DNA of 64,000 bases from JL08 sp039969355 (GTDB lineage: Bacteria; Pseudomonadota; Alphaproteobacteria; Rhodobacterales; Rhodobacteraceae), in contig JBDVOA010000029.1 of NCBI GenBank assembly GCA_039969355.1, positions 186,001-250,000 of the forward strand. The letters are read 5' to 3'. The position numbers and the translations under genes were made by a program. Shown here in pieces: positions 44,186 through 53,354 of this stretch (the first letter of the stretch is position 1; the number at the start of each line of letters is the position of its first letter). The notes under the pieces were generated by a model. That model did no database searches. It was not told the origin of the DNA and saw nothing but the letters and a program-made list of their open reading frames with translations.

Positions 44186-44431
44186 TCAAATCTGCTTTTC
44201 CAGCCACTTAGCCTTCTCGATTTGCTCGTGTATGGTTGATATTTTCTGGTTCAGACGCTTACGCTTTTCAAGTTTGGTCACATCTTGGAGCTCAGCAGTC
44301 AGTTCGATTTCCTTTGCCGCAAGTTTTTCTATCGCTTTCTGGATATGGCGCGACTTTATTTTCTCCGCCTTACCCTCGGCCAGGCGATCCTGATATTTGT
44401 TCAACCGTTTCACTATGTTGCTCAAACCCAT
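44186..44431 (-). CDS. Small coiled-coil protein, unknown
   Basis: Hypothetical soluble protein of 81 residues, almost entirely helical and highly charged (KYQDRLAEGKAEKIKSRHIQKAIEKLAAKEIELTAELQDVTKLEKRKRLNQKI), predicted to form a coiled coil. It lies 52 bases downstream of the Na/Pi cotransporter gene in the same direction, so it may be the third gene of a phosphate-transport operon. No family is recognised. It ends about 15 bases past the dehydrogenase remnant. Confidence 0.6.
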   Translation of the reverse strand: MGLSNIVKRLNKYQDRLAEGKAEKIKSRHIQKAIEKLAAKEIELTAELQDVTKLEKRKRLNQKISTIHEQIEKAKWLEKQI

Positions 44432-44483
44432 TGCTCTGCATCCTTTGCATATCGGATTACTTTAGAATCAAGTTTCAACAGTC

Positions 44484-46295
44484 TCATGACGCCGATTCCG
44501 GACTGTCGATATCATCTTCGTCCGCCGACAGAATGCCTTCGATTTCGGCCATCGGCCCCTCGGGCTCGGAATAAAGGAATCGGGTTGCATCGATGACGTC
44601 CTTCATCGCTCGGTATCCGTAGGCGGCATCGTTCAGAAATGACGTTGCCTCGGCCCCGCTCAGATCCCCTTTGATCATCAGCGCCTCAACAAAATCACCT
44701 AGTTCTGCTTTGATCTTTTTGGCGCGCACCCTTTCTTCTTCAAGCCAAAGACTACTGCGTTGCTCAGGGTCCGCGTCGGCCAGTTTTTTTGCCTCAACGA
44801 TCATCCGTGCCAACTCCGTCCGAAGCCGGTTATAAAGCCGCGTGATTTCCCCATGATCTCTTGTAGTAAATTTCGAGGAATTGATTCGAAGGTGCTTCAC
44901 CTCTTTGACTGCGCGTACCATTTCTTCAGCAGAGCGGCGCAATTGTTGCAGCGTTTTCACCGACGTTTCCGGCAAGTCACTGGCCAGCGATTTGGTGATG
45001 AATTCCAGGATTGCAGAATAGAGCGACTTAATCCGCTGTTCGTAGAGCAAATCAACATCTATGTCGAAGGGCTTGCGCGAGGCGCTGACATAGGCCTCAA
45101 TATCCTGTGCTTCAAAAAGCTTGTGGCGGTGCAGATTCAGGGCGTGTGCAATCAGTTCAATGGCGTTGTCGTGGAGGTGTGCAATTTCTTTGCGCAGCGC
45201 CAATTCGATGGTTGCCGGAAACTCACCGACGGCGTCGTTGATGTAACGGGGTTTCGAGATGTCAGGTACGACATCGGGAATGGCGCGAGTGAGAAACAAA
45301 ATCAACTTATTCATCGCTGGCAACATGAGTACCACGCCCAGCACGTTGAAAATCGTGTGAAAAACCGCCAGCTTCAGCGCGTAGTCATCCGAGCGAATAC
45401 CGACTCCATCGCTGATCCAATCTACAGCATCTACGATAGGTGAAATCAGGATTAACGCCATCCCAGCAGTGACAGTGTTGAAGATCAAATGTGCCAGAGC
45501 CAATCGCTTGCCCTGGTAATTCGCTGTCAATGACCCAATGATCGCAGTGATCGTCGTGCCAATATTGGCGCCAATCGCCAAAGCTAGGGCATTTTCGTAA
45601 GAGGTTTGCCCAGCGGCCAAGGCGGTGATGACAAGCACCATTGTCGCGTGACTGGATTGCATGACCACGGTCGCGGCAGCGCCGATCAGAGTGTAAACCA
45701 CTAGCCCTACAAATCCGGTCATGGCGAAATGCGTCAAGTCGAATTGGTCCTTGAAGGCTTCAAAACCTTCTTTCATGTGGTGGATACCCAAGAACAGGAA
45801 ACCCAACCCTGCCAGAACAAACCCGGCACCCTTTAGATAATTCGACTTCTGGAACACAAGAACGATGCTGACAGCCAACATAGGCAGCGCATAAGCCGAG
45901 ATTTTGACCTTTAACCCAAAGCCAGCAACCAACCACGCACCCGTCGTGGTCCCGATATTGGCACCAAAGATGATCCCCACGCCCCCGGCAAGCGAGATCA
46001 AACCGGCACTGAGGAAGGAAATTGCGATGACCGAGACCAGTGACGAGGACTGCATGACTGTCGTGCTCAGGACCCCGAAACCTACCGATTTGAAGGTCGA
46101 GCTGGTCGCGCGTTTCAGGAGGTTTTCAAGAATGCCTCCGCTGAAGCGGTTGAATCCGTCCTCAAGCATCAGCATCCCGAACAGGAAGATGGCAACACCT
46201 GCTGCGATCTCCTGAAAATCCGGACTTATCCAAAAACCGAGGATCAGGATGCACAGGATAACCGGCAGCAGGGTTCTCTCAAAAATACTCTTCAT
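44484..46295 (-). CDS. Na/Pi cotransporter family protein with PhoU-like domain
   Basis: Inner-membrane transporter of 603 residues. Two Na/Pi repeats are visible: GVLSTTVMQSSSLVSVIAISFLSAG near 72 and LIGAAATVVMQSSHATMVLVITALAAGQTSYENALALAIGANIGTTITA near 210-255, each with a QSSS or QSSH pore motif. After about residue 340 the protein is soluble and helical, resembling PhoU (helical repeats with ALNLHRHKLFEAQDIEAYV). It begins one base after the stop of the PiT gene, so both are translated from one transcript. Direction and coupling ion are known only by family. Confidence 0.93.
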   Translation of the reverse strand: MKSIFERTLLPVILCILILGFWISPDFQEIAAGVAIFLFGMLMLEDGFNRFSGGILENLLKRATSSTFKSVGFGVLSTTVMQSSSLVSVIAISFLSAGLISLAGGVGIIFGANIGTTTGAWLVAGFGLKVKISAYALPMLAVSIVLVFQKSNYLKGAGFVLAGLGFLFLGIHHMKEGFEAFKDQFDLTHFAMTGFVGLVVYTLIGAAATVVMQSSHATMVLVITALAAGQTSYENALALAIGANIGTTITAIIGSLTANYQGKRLALAHLIFNTVTAGMALILISPIVDAVDWISDGVGIRSDDYALKLAVFHTIFNVLGVVLMLPAMNKLILFLTRAIPDVVPDISKPRYINDAVGEFPATIELALRKEIAHLHDNAIELIAHALNLHRHKLFEAQDIEAYVSASRKPFDIDVDLLYEQRIKSLYSAILEFITKSLASDLPETSVKTLQQLRRSAEEMVRAVKEVKHLRINSSKFTTRDHGEITRLYNRLRTELARMIVEAKKLADADPEQRSSLWLEEERVRAKKIKAELGDFVEALMIKGDLSGAEATSFLNDAAYGYRAMKDVIDATRFLYSEPEGPMAEIEGILSADEDDIDSPESAS

Positions 46296-46296
46296 G

Positions 46297-47868
46297 TCAA
46301 GGCAACATCATACCACGCAAGGTAAAATAGAATATGCTGGCAAGCAAAGCAGACACCGGTACGGTAATAATCCAAGCCGAAACGATTTTCAGCAAAGACG
46401 AGCGTTTGACCAATTGTCGCTTGAGCGCGCGCGACAACTCCTTGCGCTGCGCGGCGGAAATGGTTGCTTCGCCGCCCATTTTTTTCAACTCGTCCAGAAT
46501 GCGTCGCTTGTCTTCTGCTGGTGCGTTTTGGAAATCGCGCAGAACCGCTTCAACCTTATTAAAATCGGGCTCCCCCTCGTGGCTCTGAATCACGTCCTGT
46601 ACGACGCGACCTAGACGCTGTTCCAGAAACTCGCGTAGAAAGCCCACGCCAAAAATCCCACCCAGCGCAACATGGGTTGAGCTGACTGGTAGGCCTAGCT
46701 GGCTGGCGACAATCACGGTGATAGCAGCCGCTAGCGCTATACAGAAGGCGCGTGAGCGATCTAGCTCGGTAATCTCAGACCCAACAGTGCGGATCAACTT
46801 TGGCCCGTATAGTGCTAGGCCGATAGAAATTCCGATGGCCCCGATTGCCATGACCCAGAACGGAATGGCGACCTTGGCTCCGCCGTCCCCTTCGCTCAAC
46901 ACATCTACGATACCAGCCAGCGGCCCCACGGCGTTCGCCACGTCATTCGCGCCGTGCGCAAAACTCAGAAGCGCAGCCCCAAAAATCAATGGAATGGTGA
47001 AAAGCCGATTCACGCCATCGCGGTCTGGTGTCAGAATCGGTGCCTTTTTCGCAATCGCGGGTTTGACCAATAAGTAGATGATAATGCCCGCAATCAAGCC
47101 AAAGAAAAGTGCCATTGGAAAGGAAACCTTGACCAAATGCTTGATGCCCTTCAAGGCGATATAGGTGGTAAAAGCCCAACCCATCACCCCGATCATGATC
47201 GGTACAATTTTCTGGGCAGATTCAATCGGGTTTGCTTTGAAAAAGACCGTTCTCTTAAGCATATAAAGAAAGAAAGCAGCAATCACCCCACCAATAACTG
47301 GTGAAATTACCCATGACGCCGCAATTTTAGCCATCGCATCCCAATTTACGATATCCCAACCACTGGACGCGATACCGGCGCCCATGACACCGCCAACAAT
47401 GGAGTGCGTGGTAGATACCGGGGCCCCCAGCCACGTTGCCAGGTTCAGCCAGATTGCGGCGCCTATCAATGCGCCCATCATGACCCAAACAAATATATCA
47501 GGGTTGTTTATGTCGGCCGGGTCGATAATCCCCTTCTTGACAGTCGAGACCACGTCGCCTCCGGCAATGATGGCGCCACTGGCTTCAAATATAGCGGCAA
47601 TCACGATCGCCATAGTCAACGACATGGCCAATGATCCGACCGCCGGGCCAACATTGTTGGCTACGTCGTTCGCGCCAATGTTCATTGCCATATAGGCGCC
47701 GATCACGGCTGCGGAAATCAGCATGTAGGATTGCTCTAAATGCGCAAATTGCGTGCCTGTGTAAATAATTACGGCAACGACGAAGAGTATCGCCGTCCCA
47801 AGTCTGCCTACCTCGTCTCGGCTGATACCAGCCGCACGCTCAACTTTGTTGTATTCATTTAGTTGCAT
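46297..47868 (-). CDS. Inorganic phosphate transporter, PiT family
   Basis: Inner-membrane phosphate (or metal-phosphate) symporter of 523 residues. It has the two PiT repeats: IGANDVANNVGPAVGSLAMSLTMAIVIA near 65 and HGANDVANAVGPLAGIV near 305, each with the GANDVAN signature. The start is set at ATG 47868, which follows AGGGG; a TTG at 47883 also lies in frame but falls in the T-run of a terminator. The gene begins only 13 bases after that terminator, so it cannot have its own promoter in between. A cytoplasmic C-terminal tail follows the last helices. It leads an operon with the Na/Pi gene. Confidence 0.92.
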   Translation of the reverse strand: MQLNEYNKVERAAGISRDEVGRLGTAILFVVAVIIYTGTQFAHLEQSYMLISAAVIGAYMAMNIGANDVANNVGPAVGSLAMSLTMAIVIAAIFEASGAIIAGGDVVSTVKKGIIDPADINNPDIFVWVMMGALIGAAIWLNLATWLGAPVSTTHSIVGGVMGAGIASSGWDIVNWDAMAKIAASWVISPVIGGVIAAFFLYMLKRTVFFKANPIESAQKIVPIMIGVMGWAFTTYIALKGIKHLVKVSFPMALFFGLIAGIIIYLLVKPAIAKKAPILTPDRDGVNRLFTIPLIFGAALLSFAHGANDVANAVGPLAGIVDVLSEGDGGAKVAIPFWVMAIGAIGISIGLALYGPKLIRTVGSEITELDRSRAFCIALAAAITVIVASQLGLPVSSTHVALGGIFGVGFLREFLEQRLGRVVQDVIQSHEGEPDFNKVEAVLRDFQNAPAEDKRRILDELKKMGGEATISAAQRKELSRALKRQLVKRSSLLKIVSAWIITVPVSALLASIFYFTLRGMMLP

Positions 47869-47881
47869 AGCCCCTGCCCCC

Positions 47882-47910
47882 AAAAAAAAGAGCGCGATCA
47901 GCGATCACGC
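47882..47910 (-). terminator. Intrinsic terminator 13 bases before the PiT start
   Basis: An 8-bp stem (GCGTGATC with GATCGCGC on the minus strand) with a three-base loop is followed by TC and then TTTTTTTT. It lies inside the space where a PiT ribosome site begins. Confidence 0.75.
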
Positions 47911-48060
47911 CCATAGAGGTCCAAATCTTAACTGAATTTAAATGCACCCGCCTTGATAGGAATCATTGAATGGGGAATTTAGTTGTGCAGACGACTGCCA
48001 CGTAAACTGTCGACACGACAGAATTCGCAGACCAGTTGCTATGTGTGGCAGTCTAACCAT
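47882..48060 (-). promoter_or_regulatory. Structured leader with terminator before the PiT gene
   Basis: On the minus strand the RNA would form a 9-bp stem (GACTGCCAC 47993-48001 with GTGGCAGTC 48045-48053). It encloses CTGTCG-ACA-CGACAG (48007-48021). Downstream is a terminator hairpin (47892-47899 with 47903-47910, 8 bp) and eight T residues (47882-47889). The PiT start codon follows 13 bases later. This looks like an attenuator or riboswitch-type element controlling phosphate transport. It could also be a small RNA whose terminator merely precedes the gene. Confidence 0.5.
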
Positions 48061-48269
48061 CTGAAGCTTATCCGGACGCAAGCAATCCAACACTGAAGAT
48101 GATGCAACCCTCACCAAGGGACCCAAGATCATTCAGATGAAAAACACCTGCCAAAATTGCCGGATGCGGCGCTTGGTTCGAGAGAAAAGGAGTTCAGGGA
48201 TCCCACCCCCTAATCCTATGGAAGCATTTCACACGCTAGATCGAATTGCCCCGGCGTTTACTTGGATGA

Positions 48270-48890
48270 TTAGGTTTGAGATGCTCGCTTCTTCCGCTTC
48301 CTAAGAACAGCAAACCCTGCCAGCCCGGTTAGGAAGATTGGTAGCCCGCCAGGAACCGGTATAGGTGATACTTCGTTCAGAACGATATCGTCAAAAGATG
48401 GGAACAAACCGTCAGAGTTTGCACTGATTACCAAGCTTGACAGGCCCAGAAAACCGCTTGCGGAAAAAGTGTTGTATTGACCTGCAGATGCGCCGACGGA
48501 ACTCATAATTGATCCGCCACCTTCAAAATAACCGGTAAACTCCAATTGGCCGTTTTGGATCAATGCACCCACCAGGATAGTGACGAAATTGAATGCATTT
48601 CCAGAGTCCGCCGTAATGGTCAGGTTCGCACCAGTGCCGTTAAACTCATAGTAATCATCGTCGAAACCCATCGTCGAGTTGTGATAATTGTTATCGATGA
48701 TGAATTGGTTCCTTGAGTTGGCTTGCAGCGTAAACCCGTCCTCCGAAATTGAGGAGGACCGCGTGGATATGTAGGAACGTTCCCCAACTGTACCGTTAAA
48801 GTCTATTGTTGCTGCTTGAACAGTTTCAACAGCAGTAAATGTGATAGCCGCCGTCGCAATAGCGGCCAATTTTAATGCTTGATTTTTCAT
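48270..48890 (-). CDS. VPLPA-CTERM surface-sorted protein
   Basis: Secreted protein of 206 residues with a signal peptide (MKNQALKLAAIATAAITFTAVETVQA). A middle beta-rich part is low in Cys and rich in Gly/Ser/Asn. The C-terminal sorting tail has IPVPGGLPIFLTGLAGFAVL followed by KKRKKR-type basics, the VPLPA-CTERM variant of PEP-CTERM recognised by exosortases. ATG 48890 is used. The main domain is not recognised; such proteins are often biofilm or exopolymer associated. No exosortase gene lies in the window. It is transcribed towards the PiT leader 360 bases away. Confidence 0.8.
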   Translation of the reverse strand: MKNQALKLAAIATAAITFTAVETVQAATIDFNGTVGERSYISTRSSSISEDGFTLQANSRNQFIIDNNYHNSTMGFDDDYYEFNGTGANLTITADSGNAFNFVTILVGALIQNGQLEFTGYFEGGGSIMSSVGASAGQYNTFSASGFLGLSSLVISANSDGLFPSFDDIVLNEVSPIPVPGGLPIFLTGLAGFAVLRKRKKRASQT

Positions 48891-49093
48891 GCAAAGTATT
48901 CCGTTTTCAGAAGCTTCGATGAGTGATGACACCCAAACACCACAATAGTGAGACGACAACATGCTAGAATTGTGGCGAAAACGAAAACAGTGCTCTAACT
49001 AGCCTTTCGATCGAGTCCTTAGAGTTCATCACTTTCCCTGTTAAGCCTCCGATTTGGCGCTAAGTCGCCCTGAGAACTAAATCTGCCCCACTA

Positions 49094-49471
49094 TCAGGCG
49101 GCTCGTGGAAATTCTGGTCCCGTCGCCCTTTCGAGATGCCAGTACATCCGCTCACCATGATTGCACCGTCTGCACTTAAAGTCCTTAGCGATGACATCAA
49201 TGAGTTGATACTCGTGGTAACGGTCATAAAGGATGTGCGGCGCGACACGCCAATTCCGATGGCACGCTGGGCAGACAACGATGACCACGTCGCGCGCTGT
49301 CAGGTGCGATAGTCTCACCCTTCCTTTCAGTCCCAGCACTAGTGGTTCGTATGGCATGAATGAGAACATAAAGCGAACATGCATCAATTTGCTAGCATTC
49401 AAATCATAACTTTGGAGCGCTTGTTGTTGAGTACCGGAAGGTAGTTCCATGTGCAGATTGAAGCCCACCAA
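49094..49471 (-). CDS. Small double-CxxC zinc-ribbon protein
   Basis: Protein of at most 125 residues with two CxxC pairs (VVCPACHRNWRVAPHILYDRYHEYQLIDVIAKDFKCRRCNHGERMYWHLERA), consistent with a zinc ribbon. The N-terminal 60 residues are not recognised. The true start is unclear; Met 7 or Met 30 could begin the protein. Function is unknown. It lies in a gene-poor accessory stretch. Confidence 0.6.
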   Translation of the reverse strand: MVGFNLHMELPSGTQQQALQSYDLNASKLMHVRFMFSFMPYEPLVLGLKGRVRLSHLTARDVVIVVCPACHRNWRVAPHILYDRYHEYQLIDVIAKDFKCRRCNHGERMYWHLERATGPEFPRAA

Positions 49472-49682
49472 TAATCGTCGGCATAGCCGAGCAAATCAGC
49501 CTGGCGACATAGGAAGCCTGTCGCTGAACCTGGTCTTCATGTTCGGCGCAGATTCCGTAAGCCATGGTTGGTTAATGAGGCAATTCATTGCGTCCCTGAT
49601 TGATGTCTCAATTGTGGAAAAGCGGGCATAGCCGTCATACCCGTTCAGGCACCCTTAAGCACAGAACGATTACACGGTTGCA

Positions 49683-50252
49683 CTACGAGTGTTTCATAAG
49701 AATCCATTCGGTTCCCGTGGTCTCCCAACCTTGTGTCACGATGGGTCTTCGACCCGCTTCAACAAAACCAGCCTTTTGGTAGAGCCCACGGGCGGCTGTG
49801 TTATTGTTCGACACCACCAGTGCCAGCCCTCCTGAACCGGCTTGGCTTTTGGCACTGTCAATGAGTGCAGCTCCTACACCTTTGCCGCGTGCTTTGGGCA
49901 AAGTAGCAAGAAATTCAATGATTAAGGCTCCCGGCACTGAGGCTTCCAATTCGGCGAGAGGTCTGAACATAGGCGGTAAGTCAGGATCGATCGCTTCGGG
50001 ACAATCCGAAATAACATCAAGATTGATCATTCCCGCATATGCCCCCTCAAATTCGGCGATCAAGCACTTGGTGTAAGACATTTTGCCTTGTGAATTCTCT
50101 ACGCGAGACAGCATGAACCCCTGCAGGTCTTGGCCTTCCGGTAGCACCTGCTTGAAATAGTGCGGCAAGAAACCGTGCCCCGCGATTTCGCTCATTTCCA
50201 GAATGAATGATGCGTCCTTTGCTGTCGCATTGCGAATGTTTGGTGATAGCAT
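49683..50252 (-). CDS. GNAT family N-acetyltransferase
   Basis: Acetyl-CoA dependent acyltransferase of 189 residues. The opening is IRNATAKDASFILEMSEIAGHGFLPHYF. The acetyl-CoA binding loop ATLPKARGKGVGAALIDSAK lies near residue 115 and LVVSNNNTAARGLYQKAGFVEAGRR near 147. The substrate is unknown. It stands alone between two gene-poor gaps of about 210 and 300 bases. Confidence 0.88.
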   Translation of the reverse strand: MLSPNIRNATAKDASFILEMSEIAGHGFLPHYFKQVLPEGQDLQGFMLSRVENSQGKMSYTKCLIAEFEGAYAGMINLDVISDCPEAIDPDLPPMFRPLAELEASVPGALIIEFLATLPKARGKGVGAALIDSAKSQAGSGGLALVVSNNNTAARGLYQKAGFVEAGRRPIVTQGWETTGTEWILMKHS

Positions 50253-50553
50253 ATCTGTCCTCTCCGGTTTCCACCGTCTGTTCTAACCGGGTAACTGCGA
50301 CGCTCCTTCCTTTCACTTGACCTGGCAATGATTCTGTGTCGGATGAATCTCCGCACTGGGCTCGAACCAGTCATGCGCCGCACATTTTTTGAATGACCGT
50401 GTTGAGGACTTTCCAGACGTTCGCAAAGGGACCGGCAAAAGTGCAATGTCTAAAGGCCGCCTCAGCAATAAAAGGGGATAGTCGGATGCACATTAGTGAG
50501 GCCACGGGTACTGGTTCTCGACTTCATTCACTCTGAACCTTATTGATCAGGAC
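50253..50553. other. Intergenic stretch between GNAT and acr3
   Basis: No gene supported. On the minus strand ACTGGTTCGAGCCCAGT (50353-50369) resembles a tRNA T-arm, but no matching acceptor or anticodon arm is found, so it is not called as a tRNA. The plus-strand end of this gap probably carries the acr3 promoter. Confidence 0.4.
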
Positions 50554-51582
50554 ATGAATGTCTTCGAACGATATCTATCACTTTGGATCGCACTGGCCAT
50601 GGCGGGTGGGATACTGATTGGCAACACTGCATCGGGTCTGGTCGAGACGGTTGCCGCGGCGGAAATAGCCAGCGTTAACCTTGTTGTTGCGGTCCTGATT
50701 TGGGCGATGGTTTACCCAATGATGATCGGCGTCGATCCTGGCAGCCTACGAAATGTGGTGAAACAGCCGAAAGGTCTTGCAATCACACTGTTCGTAAACT
50801 GGCTGATAAAGCCCTTTACCATGGCCGCTCTAGGTGTGTTGTTTTTTGAAGTTGTTTTCGCTGACCTAATAGCTCCTGAGGACGCCCAGCAATACATTGC
50901 AGGGCTCATTCTTCTGGGCGCGGCCCCCTGTACGGCAATGGTGTTCGTCTGGTCCCAATTGACCCGGGGCGATGAAAGCTACACGCTTTTGCAGGTCTCG
51001 GTAAATGACATCGTGATGGTTTTTGCCTTTGCACCCATTGTTGCGTTCCTTCTAGGTGTCACAGATATTTCGGTGCCTTGGAAAACGTTGGTTTTATCCG
51101 TCGTCCTATTCGTTGCGTTTCCACTTGCTGCTGGGGTTTGGACTAGGAAACTTCTGGGCTCCGAGATGAGGATTGAGGCGTTCCGTGACCGTATCAAGCC
51201 ATGGTCGATTGTCGGGTTGATTGCGACCGTGATCATCCTATTCGGTCTCCAGGGACAAGTGATTTTGGATCGACCGCAGATCATCGCCATGATCGCGGTG
51301 CCGATTTTGATCCAATCTTACGGGATTTTCGCGCTGGCCTATGCTGCGGCTTTCATCTGGCGCGTGCCACACAAGATCGCAGCGCCTTGTGCACTTATCG
51401 GTACTTCGAACTTCTTTGAGCTTGCCGTTGCCGTAGCGATCAGTCTGTTCGGCCTTAATTCCGGCGCCGCATTGGCTACTGTCGTTGGTGTATTAGTCGA
51501 AGTTCCGGTGATGCTTTCACTCGTCGCTTTTGCTAATCGTACTCGAGAGCGTTTCGCGAACGGCGAGACGTTGAAGAGTTAA
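50554..51582 (+). CDS. ACR3-type arsenite efflux transporter (bile acid:Na+ symporter fold)
   Basis: Inner-membrane pump of 342 residues with about ten helices. It carries the ACR3 signature LLGAAPCTAMVFVWSQLTRGD with the essential Cys 126, and SVNDIVMVFAFAPIVAFLLGV after it. It starts at ATG 50554. No arsC, arsR or arsH is adjacent, so regulation is not visible. Family call is firm; arsenite as substrate is known from homologues. Confidence 0.9.
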   Translation: MNVFERYLSLWIALAMAGGILIGNTASGLVETVAAAEIASVNLVVAVLIWAMVYPMMIGVDPGSLRNVVKQPKGLAITLFVNWLIKPFTMAALGVLFFEVVFADLIAPEDAQQYIAGLILLGAAPCTAMVFVWSQLTRGDESYTLLQVSVNDIVMVFAFAPIVAFLLGVTDISVPWKTLVLSVVLFVAFPLAAGVWTRKLLGSEMRIEAFRDRIKPWSIVGLIATVIILFGLQGQVILDRPQIIAMIAVPILIQSYGIFALAYAAAFIWRVPHKIAAPCALIGTSNFFELAVAVAISLFGLNSGAALATVVGVLVEVPVMLSLVAFANRTRERFANGETLKS

Positions 51583-51857
51583 GTTTTTGCCGACAGCAAC
51601 GGATCAACCCTGACTGCCAACGCAAGCATGTTCTGAAGCAAGTTAGTCGCGCTCCGGGGATTCAATTTAGGAAAAAAATTTGTGAAATTACTTTCGCTTC
51701 GGGCTCTCTCGACACCTTCGCCGCGTGATCCGCGAACGACAGGTATTAGTAGGATTGATCCTTCGCTGCACCGGGATCGAACAGGGAAGACGCAGGACAG
51801 GGCAGCCATTGCACCAACACAAACTTAATGTCCGCGTCCATGTCTGCGGGTCAGAAC

Positions 51858-53354
51858 CTACTCTCTTATGCGCCAATACACGCCATTTGGAGTGTCATGG
51901 GCGTTCAACGAAGGCATACGGTCGTCCGGCGGCTGAACGCCGAACTTTAACAATCGGCCAATGTCATCAATCAAAGTCCGATCCTTTACGTATGTGTTAT
52001 GGTTAATTCCAAAAATTTCCGTACTGGCGACACTAACATCTATCGAAAAGATACTCGGATGAACAATTGGACCGTCGGGCTGTACAAATCCAAGCCGCGG
52101 TTTGTTGGTGCGTACAAGCGACTGAGCCACAAGGAGCGCCTTATCCTTAGATGAGGCATAAAGTGTGATGTCTTCAGATGCGTTATCGAAGTGGTCTGTA
52201 ATTTGTAAAAAGCGTTCTGCATCAAGGTCTGGTGCTGCAAGAATAAGCTGATCAATTTTGGTCTCATCATTTCGTGCGAAAGACAGTCCGTTTCGCGTCA
52301 AAACCTCAGCAAGTGCCTCGCTACCCATCGAGTGCGCGATCAGATGGACTTGATCAACACCCTCCAACCCTGCGACCAACTCCAAGAACTCGTCCAAGAA
52401 GGGAGCGGCAGACCTAGCGCTGGCAATGTCTGTGCCATAGTCGAGAGAATTTCCAATTGCTGGCCAACTGTAGAGGAACGCAGGTCCATCGAACCTCATG
52501 TCCCATGCGATCTGGGCAGATCGAAAAACGGCGGATCTGAAAGGTGTGTTGTACCCATGTATGAACACAAAAGCTGTTTTCGGATATTTACTGGCGCCAT
52601 TTGCTGCCTCGGATGCGAGCGAAGCAAATTCGTCTTTCTCCAGGATCTCCACATTCTGAACTGAAAAATGCCGTTTTGGATCTTCCGCCTGCTGCCAGAG
52701 CGTGATCTTCCACACAGTAAAAGATTTTGGCAATGGAATTTCCCCAATACGGCGCACATCCTCAGAGTTTGGAATTGTAACATCCGCTACGCCCGTCAGA
52801 AGTTTTTTGGATGAATTATAACCAAAAAAAGGTCCTACGTTCGTAGCACCTTCGATTTCTCTATTTGTCCCAAAGAACACTCTTTGAACAATGAACTCGA
52901 CTCTGGAGTCATGTACGGAGACAGCCTCTCTTAAACCAGATGTCTGCCAGGCGGTCGTTGCCAAAGTAGATGTCGCGGCGATGACACCAACAATCAATGC
53001 AATCGTCATAATTCTATTGTTTCTTACAGTCTTGTAAGCGTATTCGGAAGCAGCTTTGAGTTCCTCCAATCCCAATGTGAGCGTGTCAGTGTCATTCAAT
53101 TCTTCCAGAACTACCGGACGTTTTTCTCTTCCTTCAAATAATATTTTCTTCAAGTTTTCCGGCTGATCTTTAACAATTCGTTCTAGGTTCTTGGAATTTC
53201 GACTTTGATTAATTCGAGCGCCTCCGGCACCGAGGAATGACAAAAAAGAAATTACGGCTCCCACTATTGTCACAAGTGTGATTATTTCAGGGTTATCCCC
53301 CGAAAAATCAAAAATTGTTTTCTCCAAAGCTCCTAAAGTCGAATTGATATCCAT
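51858..53354 (-). CDS. Membrane-anchored alpha/beta hydrolase (DUF900)
   Basis: Protein of 498 residues with two N-terminal helices (PEIITLVTIVGAVISFLSFLG near 22, IMTIALIVGVIAATSTLAT near 114). A soluble DUF900-type hydrolase follows: FVFIHGYNTPFRSAVFRSAQIAWDM near 262, nucleophile Ser 342 in AHSMGSEAL, Asp in APDLDAERF near 393, and His in NHNTYV near 453. ATG 53354 follows GGGAG at good spacing; a TTG 21 bases upstream also fits. It is probably anchored with the catalytic domain in the periplasm or facing the membrane. Substrate unknown; no operon partner. Confidence 0.85.
   Translation of the reverse strand: MDINSTLGALEKTIFDFSGDNPEIITLVTIVGAVISFLSFLGAGGARINQSRNSKNLERIVKDQPENLKKILFEGREKRPVVLEELNDTDTLTLGLEELKAASEYAYKTVRNNRIMTIALIVGVIAATSTLATTAWQTSGLREAVSVHDSRVEFIVQRVFFGTNREIEGATNVGPFFGYNSSKKLLTGVADVTIPNSEDVRRIGEIPLPKSFTVWKITLWQQAEDPKRHFSVQNVEILEKDEFASLASEAANGASKYPKTAFVFIHGYNTPFRSAVFRSAQIAWDMRFDGPAFLYSWPAIGNSLDYGTDIASARSAAPFLDEFLELVAGLEGVDQVHLIAHSMGSEALAEVLTRNGLSFARNDETKIDQLILAAPDLDAERFLQITDHFDNASEDITLYASSKDKALLVAQSLVRTNKPRLGFVQPDGPIVHPSIFSIDVSVASTEIFGINHNTYVKDRTLIDDIGRLLKFGVQPPDDRMPSLNAHDTPNGVYWRIRE

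Noticed and set aside
50340..50400. A tRNA-like T-arm (ACTGGTTCGAGCCCAGT) on the minus strand
   Set aside because: No acceptor stem partner, anticodon arm or D-arm could be found within 100 bases upstream on that strand, so it is a chance match or a worn remnant.
51583..51857. A possible gene after acr3 on the minus strand
   Set aside because: The 76-residue frame is Arg/Ser-rich without a ribosome site or recognised domain.
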